From an uncultured Streptomyces sp. (GTDB lineage: Bacteria; Actinomycetota; Actinomycetes; Streptomycetales; Streptomycetaceae), in assembly GCA_946480485.1 (NCBI GenBank), contig CAMLJW010000038.1, positions 1-20,086 on the forward strand: a stretch of DNA of 20,086 nt, read 5' to 3'. A model generated the notes under the pieces. That model did no database searches. It was not told the DNA's origin and saw only the letters and a program-made list of their open reading frames with translations. A program made the position numbers and the translations under genes. Position 1 is the stretch's first letter. The number at the start of each line of letters is the position of its first letter. Positions 6,666 through 13,265 of the stretch are shown here, one piece after another.

Positions 6666-7349
6666 ATGAGTTTGTCGAGAGGCGGCGATTATCGGGACAG
6701 CAAACCGATCTACAGCTTTCCGGAGCCAACGAAGACGACGGCCTGGAAAGAGGAAGAGCGCGCGGGTCACACCGTGCAGCTCGTGGATTACGAACTGGAG
6801 GCAGCGAAGCGCAGGACGGAGGAGATCAAAAAGCTGATGTCGCCGCCGGGCGAGCTCGGTCTTCCCCCGCTCTTGGAAGCGGCGCGCCTGAAATGGGGCA
6901 TCCCCGACGCTGCGTTCGACTGCGAAGCGGTGTTCGACCGCATCCACATCTTCCCGATCGACTTCGAGGGGCAGAAGGAGACCTACGGCAACTCGCCGAT
7001 CCATCGTCCCGACGTGATGAAGCAGCGGGACCTTCAGAACGGTCACCGAGGCATCCTGATCTCCATGGGGCTCACGGCGGCCGATCACTGCGTGAGCCAC
7101 GGCATCGAGCTCGGGCACATCGTGCGCACGATCCGCAACGCGCCTCACGCGCAGGAGTTCGCGCGCATCCTCGGCAAGCCGATGCATTACCTGATCATGC
7201 GCGACGGCGACCTGACGGGCAGCGAGACGCTGAAGGAAGACCTGCGCGCGGGGCGCGCGAGCATCGTGGACGACGGCGGCGAGCACGCCTACTGCCACAA
7301 CCTAGACGGCAAGAAGAAGAAGAGCGCGCTGATCCGCGACAACTGGTGA
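6666..7349 (+). CDS. Head-region protein, possible GroES-like fold
   Basis: This 227-aa protein has a strong ribosome-binding site (AAGGAGG). Residues 1-85 are charged and partly helical. From residue 91 the order of motifs resembles a co-chaperonin: DRIHIFPIDF (91-100), a mobile-loop-like stretch, GHRGILISMG (126-135), GIELGHIV (146-153), and MHYLIMRDGDLTGS (173-186). In GroES the matching pieces are DRV-(I/V), GxVLAVG, VKVGDIV and LIMSESDILA. This is a by-eye match and not proof. If correct, it could be a capsid-folding co-chaperonin or a virion protein built on that fold. The basic tail ends KKKKSALIRDNW. It sits between portal and scaffold, where assembly factors are common. Confidence 0.7.
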   Translation: MSLSRGGDYRDSKPIYSFPEPTKTTAWKEEERAGHTVQLVDYELEAAKRRTEEIKKLMSPPGELGLPPLLEAARLKWGIPDAAFDCEAVFDRIHIFPIDFEGQKETYGNSPIHRPDVMKQRDLQNGHRGILISMGLTAADHCVSHGIELGHIVRTIRNAPHAQEFARILGKPMHYLIMRDGDLTGSETLKEDLRAGRASIVDDGGEHAYCHNLDGKKKKSALIRDNW

Positions 7350-7356
7350 GGGAGCT

Positions 7357-8247
7357 ATGAGCGAAAACTACGTAACCCAGGACCCGAGCCACGTCCCGTT
7401 CAGTGACGACGAGGCGGTTCGAGACGACGAGCTGATCACCGACGGCGCGGCGCTGGCTTCCCCCGAGGAGCAGAAGGCCCGCGCCGAGCGTCGCAAGGAG
7501 CGCGCGGCAGAGCGCGAGCGAGAGCGCAAGGAACTCGCCGAGAAGGTGAAGGCCTTCGAGGAGCGGGACGCCAAGCGCGACCGAGAGCTCGCGGAGCTAC
7601 GCGGAGAGCTCCATGCGGTGCGTCAGCAGAGCGCCCCGAGCGGAAGCCGTGACCCGTACGCGCAGCGCCTCGACATGGTCTACCGGCGTCAGCAAGACGC
7701 CTACAAGGCGATGCAGGCCGAGGTGAAGGGCGGGGCGCTGGACGAGGAGCGGACGGCCTACTACGAGGGAATCGCTCGCGAGCTCGAGCAGGAGAAGGCC
7801 CAGATCGCGGCCGAGCGAGTGCTGGCTCGGCACGCACCGGCGCAGGAACAACGCGCGGCGCAACAGCGCTGGCGAGACAAGTACCCGGAAATCTACGGGA
7901 ACCCTCGCGCGTACCAGTTCGCTTCGGCGAGCTACGAACGGCGCAAGGCGCTGCTCGAGCCTGGGCAGGAGCCAACGAACGAGATGGTCGACGAGGCCAT
8001 GGAGGAAGCGCGCACCCAGTTCCGGCTTGGTGTGAAGCGTTCGGCGCCGTCGGCGAGCGACCGTCAGCGGCTCAGCGGCATGCCGTCGAGTGGTAGCGGC
8101 GGGGGGCCATCGGGCGCGGGCGTCACGATGACGCCGGAGCTCAGGAAGATGGCTCTGGCGTTGCACAGTGATTTACCCGAGGAAGAGGCGGTTAAACGCT
8201 GGGCAAACACGGCTGGTCGGGCCTTGAGAGAAAAAAAGGTCCTCTGA
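7357..8247 (+). CDS. Putative capsid scaffolding protein
   Basis: This 296-aa protein has the build of a scaffold: an acidic N-terminus, a long highly charged coiled coil (residues about 35-95, mostly E, R, K and A), more helix to about 220, a Ser/Gly-rich linker at about 232-255, and a short basic C-terminal helix ending ALREKKVL. In scaffolds such as P22 gp8 the C-terminal basic helix binds the coat; the same role is inferred here. It lies before the small head proteins and the major capsid gene. GAGGGAG lies 4 nt before ATG. There is no protease motif, so removal of the scaffold may not need cleavage. Confidence 0.75.
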   Translation: MSENYVTQDPSHVPFSDDEAVRDDELITDGAALASPEEQKARAERRKERAAERERERKELAEKVKAFEERDAKRDRELAELRGELHAVRQQSAPSGSRDPYAQRLDMVYRRQQDAYKAMQAEVKGGALDEERTAYYEGIARELEQEKAQIAAERVLARHAPAQEQRAAQQRWRDKYPEIYGNPRAYQFASASYERRKALLEPGQEPTNEMVDEAMEEARTQFRLGVKRSAPSASDRQRLSGMPSSGSGGGPSGAGVTMTPELRKMALALHSDLPEEEAVKRWANTAGRALREKKVL

Positions 8248-8262
8248 GCTTGACTTTTGTAC

Positions 8263-8297
8263 CAAGGCGCCGGCAGATTAGGTGAGTCGGCGCCTTG
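8263..8297 (+). other. 10-bp perfect hairpin after scaffold gene
   Basis: CAAGGCGCCG (8263-8272) pairs perfectly with CGGCGCCTTG (8288-8297) around a 15-nt loop. The right arm is followed by CTCCCG, not a T-run, so it is not a textbook terminator. It starts 16 nt after the scaffold stop and may protect the upstream mRNA 3' end or act as a regulatory structure. Confidence 0.5.
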
Positions 8298-8313
8298 CTC
8301 CCGCCCGAGCTTG

Positions 8314-8348
8314 GCCGTCTGTCTTCCCGGGCATGACGGCAGGCTTTT
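8314..8348 (+). terminator. Intrinsic terminator candidate
   Basis: GCCGTC (8314-8319) pairs with GACGGC (8335-8340) around a 15-nt loop, followed by AGGCTTTTG with four T (8345-8348). The stem is short and the T-run weak, so partial termination between scaffold and capsid genes is the most one can suggest. Confidence 0.35.
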
Positions 8349-8408
8349 GTGCATCCTAGCAAACCGGTCAAGCGCAGCGACCCTGACCCGCGCCCTGTAG
8401 AGGGCGCC

Positions 8409-8810
8409 ATGAACCGCGTAGCCGTGGCGGGCAAAGACCCCACGAAGCACTACGTCTGGGTGAGTGAGGTCAACGACCCCACGATGAACCCTGGCTCGTA
8501 CCTGTCTCAGGGGTACCGGTTCACGCAGCACGACCCGGACGGGGCGAACCCGGTGCTGGGCTACAACCCGGAGCTCAAGCAGGGCGATCACCTCAAGAGC
8601 TTCGGCTGCGTGCTCATGGAGATCGATGCCGAGCTCAAGGCTGAGCAGGAAGCGCAGGGGCAGGCCTGGGCGGACAAGATCCAGGCGGCCATCAAGACCC
8701 GCGACGTCATGGACGAGACCGAGCCGATGAGCAAGATCGACCGGGCGCGAATGGGCGGGATCACGAGCCGCCGGTATGGCGGCGACAACCGCGAGGCGTG
8801 GGGCTTCTGA
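8409..8810 (+). CDS. Small head-region hypothetical protein
   Basis: This 133-aa protein has an aromatic, mixed N-terminal half (DPTKHYVWVSEVNDPTMNPG) and a helical, charged C-terminal half. I recognise no named domain. The position between scaffold and capsid suggests a minor head component. I chose ATG 8409 because AGAGGG precedes it. The frame is open to a GTG at 8349, which would add 20 Pro/Lys/Arg-rich residues; it has no comparable ribosome-binding site, but the extra residues are not implausible. The stop is followed by GAGGT, the ribosome-binding site of the next gene. Confidence 0.72.
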   Translation: MNRVAVAGKDPTKHYVWVSEVNDPTMNPGSYLSQGYRFTQHDPDGANPVLGYNPELKQGDHLKSFGCVLMEIDAELKAEQEAQGQAWADKIQAAIKTRDVMDETEPMSKIDRARMGGITSRRYGGDNREAWGF

Positions 8811-8818
8811 GGTAGACC

Positions 8819-9526
8819 ATGGCGAACACTCATCAGTACGGATTCCGCTTCGTGCGGAGCTTTGACGGCGTCGAGACGCCGCAGACGATCACCAAGCCGA
8901 TCGCTTCGGGCTACCCTCCGAACACGGGCGATGGCGGCGGTGGCGGGACGCCTTGCAACCTAAACATCGGCGACCCCGTTCAGCTCCTGAACGATGGGAC
9001 CGTGCAGCTCGTGCAGCCGGGTAAGGAGAACGACGGCTCCGACATCGACGATCGAACCTTCGGGATCGTGGCCGGGTTCCCGCGAGTGATGATCGGCGGG
9101 GCGCCGCGCCCGAACGGCTACTACCCGAGCGGGACGACCTACACCGGGGACGACCAGCAGACGCTCTGCAAGATCATCCCGGTGCACGGAAACATCTTCG
9201 AGATCGACTGCGACGCGACGGGCCAGCCAACGACCAAGGCCGCTTGGCAGTCGCTGGTGGGAACGGCGAACTTCATCTACTCGGTGCTGACGAGCGGGAT
9301 CGGGCAGCCGAAGGCCAACCCGCTGCTCGACATCAGCGAGTACGACGAGACCACGGAGCTCAACCAGCTTCGTGTGGTTGGGCTTTCGAAGCGGTTCGAT
9401 GCCCAGGACCCGACGGCAGAGTTCGTGACGGTCGAAGTGGTCTTCAACCAGCAGCAGCTACTGCCGGGCGCGATCTCCAACAACACCCTGACGCTCCAGC
9501 CTGCCGCGGGCGGCCTGGAAGCCTGA
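8819..9526 (+). CDS. Putative capsid decoration or minor head protein
   Basis: This 235-aa protein is beta-rich by composition, with many Gly, Thr, Pro and Val residues and few long helices. A glycine run (GDGGGGGTP, about residues 39-47) makes a flexible loop. Motifs such as NIGDPVQLLNDGTVQLVQPG and FGIVAGFPRVM suit a small beta-barrel of the kind found in cement or decoration proteins. The gene lies directly before the major capsid gene, the usual place for such proteins. The function is inferred from position and composition. GAGGT lies 6 nt before ATG. Confidence 0.72.
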   Translation: MANTHQYGFRFVRSFDGVETPQTITKPIASGYPPNTGDGGGGGTPCNLNIGDPVQLLNDGTVQLVQPGKENDGSDIDDRTFGIVAGFPRVMIGGAPRPNGYYPSGTTYTGDDQQTLCKIIPVHGNIFEIDCDATGQPTTKAAWQSLVGTANFIYSVLTSGIGQPKANPLLDISEYDETTELNQLRVVGLSKRFDAQDPTAEFVTVEVVFNQQQLLPGAISNNTLTLQPAAGGLEA

Positions 9527-9535
9527 GGCACACAA

Positions 9536-10444
9536 ATGAGCGAAGTTTTCACGAGCACCGCGGCGCTGGCTCTCAAGGAGACGCTGGAGCGCATCGACAC
9601 CGACGTCCACGGCTCCGAGGGCAGCAAGGCGGTCTTCCCGCGCTACCTCACCGTCCGGGCGATGTCGGACAACTACATCGAGGACTACGAGATCGCCGGC
9701 ACGGGGCTCGCGGGCGAGAAGCCCGAGGGCGAGGACCTGCCGCTCGGCGGGATCGTCGAGGGCCCGCTCACGCGCTACAACTCGCGCACGTACGGCCAGC
9801 GCATCATCGTCTCGGAAGAGGCGATGGAGGACATGAAGTACGACAAGGTCATCATGGCGGGCAAGCGGAACAACCGCTCGCTGTGGAAGCTGGCCGACTT
9901 CGACGCCGTCCTGATCTTGGTCCGGGCCACGAACGCGTCGTTCGTCGGGGGCGACGGCAAGCCGCTAGCGAGCAAGACGCACGCTCTGCCCGGTGGCGGC
10001 ACCTACTCCAACATGATGGAGACGGCCATGTCGCCGAGCAAGGCGGCGATGTACATCGCGCGCGCCCAGCTCCGGCAGCAGGTAGGCCACGATGGCCTGA
10101 TCGACGGCTTCGACATCACCGACGTGGTCTTCCCGGTGCAGCAAGAGGGCGTGTGGGACGAGGTCCTGGACAGCGCGAAGGACCCGACCCCGGGCGCCTT
10201 TAACGCGGTCAACTCGATCCACAAGGAGAAGATCAACAAGGTTCCGGTCAAGTACTGGAACAACACGACGACCAACTGGCTGCTCAAGACGAACGCCGAG
10301 AACGGCCTGTCTTGGTTCTGGCGGCGCAAGCCGCGCAGCAACACGTGGGTCACCGAGAGCAAGACCATGATGAACTACGGCATCACGGCTCGGTGGGCGC
10401 GGGGCTGGACCAACCCTCGAGCGGTTCACTTCTCTGACGCTTGA
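9536..10444 (+). CDS. Major capsid protein
   Basis: This 302-aa protein is the likely coat subunit. The order matches HK97-fold coats: an N-terminal helix (TSTAALALKETLERI), an extended region, SRTYGQRIIVSEEAMEDMKY (residues about 82-101) as in capsid proteins that carry a long spine helix, then a mixed domain and a beta-rich C-terminus with WKLADF, GITARWARGW and the end VHFSDA. It follows scaffold and decoration candidates and has a typical length. There is no obvious N-terminal cleavage domain, so the mature form may be full length with a separate scaffold. Confidence 0.88.
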   Translation: MSEVFTSTAALALKETLERIDTDVHGSEGSKAVFPRYLTVRAMSDNYIEDYEIAGTGLAGEKPEGEDLPLGGIVEGPLTRYNSRTYGQRIIVSEEAMEDMKYDKVIMAGKRNNRSLWKLADFDAVLILVRATNASFVGGDGKPLASKTHALPGGGTYSNMMETAMSPSKAAMYIARAQLRQQVGHDGLIDGFDITDVVFPVQQEGVWDEVLDSAKDPTPGAFNAVNSIHKEKINKVPVKYWNNTTTNWLLKTNAENGLSWFWRRKPRSNTWVTESKTMMNYGITARWARGWTNPRAVHFSDA

Positions 10445-10470
10445 TCCGTTTACGCGGGGAATGAAGGCAG

Positions 10471-10650
10471 ATGGAATGGCAGAAAATGCTCGAAGGAGTC
10501 CTTGGCAGCTCACCGGTGGCGGCGGTTCTGGGCTTCGTCGCGTGGAAGCTGTGGACGAAGACCGAGAAGAAGGACGAGGAGATCGCGAGGCTGAACGAGC
10601 AGCACTCGAAGACACTTATCGCGATCTCGAAACTCTCGGACGAACGCTGA
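10471..10650 (+). CDS. Holin-like small membrane protein
   Basis: This 59-aa protein starts MEWQKMLEGVLGSSPVAAVL. It has one predicted membrane segment (about residues 9-28, with SSPVAAVLGFVAWKLW) followed by a charged amphipathic tail (TEKKDEEIARLNEQH onward). That layout matches small BhlA/UviB-type holin-like proteins. Holins open the inner membrane to release the endolysin; here the endolysin lies about 2.1 kb downstream. AAGG lies 5 nt before ATG. A 91-aa frame (10461-10736) overlaps it in another reading frame. I prefer this ORF because its membrane segment and tail form a coherent protein. Confidence 0.7.
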   Translation: MEWQKMLEGVLGSSPVAAVLGFVAWKLWTKTEKKDEEIARLNEQHSKTLIAISKLSDER

Positions 10651-10735
10651 GCATTGCCCCGCGCTCGGTGCGCGCCGCGCGGGCACGGTCCTTCCTGGAT
10701 GAATTGAACGCCGCAGTGCGGCAAAGGGCAAAGTG

Positions 10736-11731
10736 ATGTCGACTGTTCAGAATGCGTTTGGCGCGGCGCTCGGGGCGCCCATGTCGGCGATGGCCCTGAG
10801 CGCGATCAACCTGCCCTTTGGGCAGTTCATCAAGCCGGGCGGGCGCGTGGCGGCGTACGTACGGAGCACGGGCGCCCAGGACCTGGACGACCTGCACGTG
10901 CGGGACAACCTGGTCGCGACGATCGACGCGGGCCTGAAGCGCTGCCGCTCGGGCCACAACGACGTCGTGCTGGTTCTGCCGGGCCACACCGAGAGCGTCT
11001 CGGGCGCCGATGGCTGGCCGAGCCTGGTGGCTGGGTCTCAGATCGTGAGCTGCGGGCGCCCTGGGGCGTCGAACAACCCGACGGTCACGTTCGACACGGC
11101 GGAGACGGCTCAGCTGGCGATCGATGTCGCGGACGTGAGCATCGTAGGGATGACCTTCGACTTCACGGGGCGCGACGACATCACGAACCCGATCCTGGTG
11201 ACGGCGCGCGGCTTCTCGTTCGTTGGCAACCACGTGGTCTACCAGAGCGCGACCGCCGAGGCGCAGCCGGTGGACGGCATCGTGCTCGGGGCCGGCGCTC
11301 ACAACTGCGTCATCTCGGGCAACAAGTTCCTGTCGGACGACGCGGGCGAGGCGAACGCGGGCTCGGTCATTCTGATCGGGGCGAGCGCGGCGCTGGCGCT
11401 GAAGGACGTCGAGGTGTCGCACAACTACATCATCGGCGCGATCACCGAGGCGGCGACCGACGCGCTGATCATGGTGGCCACGACTGGATCGGCCATCTCG
11501 ATCAAGGACAACGACCTTTACGTGCTGAGCGCGACCGGCGACTGCGCGGTGCGGGCGGCGAACGTGGCCGCGAGCGGGGTCATCGCCCGCAACAAGATCC
11601 GGCTGACCGAGGACGTCGCCGCGAACACGGTGGGCGTCATCGTGGGGGGTGGCGCGTGGTTGTTCTACGAGAACGGCGTGGCTGGCGCGAACGCGAGCGT
11701 GATCACGCCGGCACCGGGCGTGGACAACTGA
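10736..11731 (+). CDS. Right-handed beta-helix virion protein
   Basis: This 331-aa protein shows the rungs of a pectate-lyase-like right-handed beta-helix from about residue 100 on: repeated short strands with V, I, F and N turns (VSIVGMTFDF, FSFVGNHVVY, NCVISGNKFL, VEVSHNYIIG, ISIKDNDLYV, GVIARNKIRL). The N-terminal ~95 residues look globular, with a TIDAGLKRCRSGHNDVVLVL segment as in several environmental phage proteins. A trimeric head fibre or spike fits. The place after capsid and holin-like genes, not at the tail end, favours a head-associated role, but a receptor-binding tailspike is possible. ATG 10736 follows AAGGG and is preferred to GTG 10733. Confidence 0.82.
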   Translation: MSTVQNAFGAALGAPMSAMALSAINLPFGQFIKPGGRVAAYVRSTGAQDLDDLHVRDNLVATIDAGLKRCRSGHNDVVLVLPGHTESVSGADGWPSLVAGSQIVSCGRPGASNNPTVTFDTAETAQLAIDVADVSIVGMTFDFTGRDDITNPILVTARGFSFVGNHVVYQSATAEAQPVDGIVLGAGAHNCVISGNKFLSDDAGEANAGSVILIGASAALALKDVEVSHNYIIGAITEAATDALIMVATTGSAISIKDNDLYVLSATGDCAVRAANVAASGVIARNKIRLTEDVAANTVGVIVGGGAWLFYENGVAGANASVITPAPGVDN

Positions 11732-12072
11732 TGAGGACCATCCCGCGCAGCATCGACCGCAAAGGCGAGCATCTCAGCCGCTGTGATCTATGCGGCTGCA
11801 TGTGGTTGAGGAGCTCCCTCATGCGCGGGCAAGACGGGCTGCTTCGTTGCCCCCAAGACAAAGACGGGCGCGACGAGGTGACGCTTGCCGCTCTGACGGC
11901 GTCCCGGGCTGCCGACCTCTCGCGGCGGTTCGGGGCGTCGACTGCGGCCGACGGGGCCTACCCCCACACCAACGCTGACGGCACGCCGGTCACGGATGGC
12001 GGCTACACGGGGCCGGTGAGCCGTCGCACTGCTGAAGACGTCTACCAGGACGGCGTTCCCACGGGGTTCTGA
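11731..12072 (+). CDS. Zinc-ribbon-like structural protein
   Basis: This 113-aa protein starts at ATG 11731, overlapping the previous stop (TGATG). RCDLCGCMW gives Cys18, Cys21 and Cys23, and LLRCPQD gives Cys40. Phage proteins of this type usually have C-x2-C ... C-x2-C; here the fourth position is Asp43 instead of Cys, with Cys23 as a possible substitute. The C-terminal half is Gly/Thr-rich and probably extended (YPHTNADGTPVTDGGYTGPV). It sits between the beta-helix and adaptor genes, so a connector or neck component is likely. No known name can be given. A longer in-frame start at 11656 lies inside the previous gene and is not needed. Confidence 0.75.
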   Translation: MRTIPRSIDRKGEHLSRCDLCGCMWLRSSLMRGQDGLLRCPQDKDGRDEVTLAALTASRAADLSRRFGASTAADGAYPHTNADGTPVTDGGYTGPVSRRTAEDVYQDGVPTGF

Positions 12073-12791
12073 TGGCTGTCAGCGCAGCGGTCAGCATCAA
12101 CGAGCTGGTCCTGCTGGCGCTCAAGCGCGCGGGGCTGGTGCCGGTGCAGGCGCGCCTGAGCGGCGCCAACCTGGTCCCGTACCTCGAGCACGGTCGGCGG
12201 CTGCTCGACCTGATCGTCGATGGCCTGGCGACGAAGGGGTTCTTCGCGCGCAGCATGGCGTTCCACGACCTGACGATCGTGGCGGACACGAGTGAGTACG
12301 CGCTGCCGGAGACGGTGCTGGACGTGCACGAGGATGCGATGTTCATCCCCTCGTTCAACGCCGACACCGAGCACACGCAGGGCGAGACGCCGATCAAGCA
12401 GATCGATCTGTCGACCTGGCAGACCCTGCCGAACAAGGGCAGTGAGTCGTCGCGGCCGCAGCTGTACGCGGCGTTCCGAGACGAGGCGACGGTCACGGTG
12501 CGCTTCTGGCCCGTCCCGAGCGAGGCCGGCACGGTGCGGCTCAAGACGGCGCGGCTGTTGGACGGCAACGCAACCGGAACCGATTCCGTCGACCTTCAGC
12601 GCTACTGGAGCGACGCGCTGGTCTGGTGCCTCGCCTACTACTTCGCGGTGGACGGCTCGATGCCGGTCGAGAAGGTCTCGCTGCTGCTGAGCGTGAGCGA
12701 GACGAAGAAGGCCGAGTGCGTCTCGTACGCCTTCGAGCACACGAACCAGGTGGCGACGGTTCACTACCCCACGCAGTGGAGCCAAGGATGA
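12072..12791 (+). CDS. Head-to-tail adaptor (gp4/gp11-like)
   Basis: This 239-aa protein is predicted to be the adaptor that sits below the portal after packaging. Layout: N-terminal helices (INELVLLALKRAGLVPVQ, then LVPYLEHGRRLLDLIVDGLA), a beta domain (SEYALPETVLDV, RPQLYAAFRDEATVTVRFWP) and a C-terminal helical stretch containing WSDALVWCLAYYFA. The same order is seen in P22 gp4 and T7 gp11-type adaptors, which bind portal and tail hub. Genes on both sides overlap it (TGATG before, ATGA after). The hub gene follows after the endolysin. The call is by fold pattern and synteny. Confidence 0.75.
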   Translation: MAVSAAVSINELVLLALKRAGLVPVQARLSGANLVPYLEHGRRLLDLIVDGLATKGFFARSMAFHDLTIVADTSEYALPETVLDVHEDAMFIPSFNADTEHTQGETPIKQIDLSTWQTLPNKGSESSRPQLYAAFRDEATVTVRFWPVPSEAGTVRLKTARLLDGNATGTDSVDLQRYWSDALVWCLAYYFAVDGSMPVEKVSLLLSVSETKKAECVSYAFEHTNQVATVHYPTQWSQG

Positions 12792-13213
12792 CCCTGGGAA
12801 CGACCAGCAAGCGCCGTCTCGGCCAGTGCCACCCCAAGCTTCAGCGGCTGATCGAGGAGGTGGACCGGCGTCTGATGAAGCGCCAGGTGATGGATCTGAC
12901 CGTCGTCTGCGGCCACCGCGGGCAGGCCGAGCAGGACGCGGCGAAGGCGGCGGGGCGGTCGACGAAGGCGTGGCCGGACTCGAAGCACAACCGGCTTCCC
13001 TCGCCGGCCGTGGACGTCGCCCCCTACCCCATCGACTGGCACGACCGAGCGCGCTTCGCGCGGCTCGCAGGGTTCATCGAGGCTGTGGCCGCGGACCTGG
13101 ACATCGAGGTCCGGTGGGGCGGCGACTGGGACCAGGACGGCCGCACCGCGGACGAGCGCTTTATCGACATGCCTCACCTGGAGTTGACCGACCGGGAGCT
13201 CTCGCGTCCGTGA
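12788..13213 (+). CDS. Endolysin, M15-type peptidoglycan peptidase
   Basis: This 141-aa enzyme is predicted to cut peptide bonds in peptidoglycan (L-alanyl-D-glutamate or D,D-type, VanY/M15 superfamily). Visible zinc and catalytic motifs: SKHNRLPSPAVD with His67 and Asp76 as metal ligands, a following DW (84-85 region), RWGGDW (109-114), and MPHLEL with His130 as the last ligand. CGHRGQAEQD (41-50) is the usual substrate-side motif. There is no signal peptide or wall-binding domain, so it needs a holin. It starts with an ATGA overlap to the adaptor. Its length is normal for single-domain phage enzymes. Confidence 0.9.
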   Translation: MTLGTTSKRRLGQCHPKLQRLIEEVDRRLMKRQVMDLTVVCGHRGQAEQDAAKAAGRSTKAWPDSKHNRLPSPAVDVAPYPIDWHDRARFARLAGFIEAVAADLDIEVRWGGDWDQDGRTADERFIDMPHLELTDRELSRP

Positions 13214-13265
13214 GGCTCGGGACGGATCGCTGCGGCAGCTGCCTTGCTGAGAAGGGTTTGACGAC

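Larger units (their letters stand above)
8248..8408 (+). promoter_or_regulatory. Hairpin-rich intergenic gap, candidate promoter
   Basis: This is the only sizeable gap in the late operon. TTGACT (8250-8255), a five-of-six match to a sigma70 -35, is followed after 18 nt by CAGATT (8274-8279), only a three-of-six match to a -10. The right half overlaps a strong hairpin (8263-8297). A second hairpin with a T-run follows. A terminator plus a new promoter would raise capsid gene expression relative to the packaging genes; the promoter half of that idea is weak. Confidence 0.25.

Noticed and set aside
9244..10203. Plus-strand frame of 319 codons over the capsid gene
   Set aside because: Arg/Gly/Ala-rich shadow frame; the capsid protein in the other frame is well supported.
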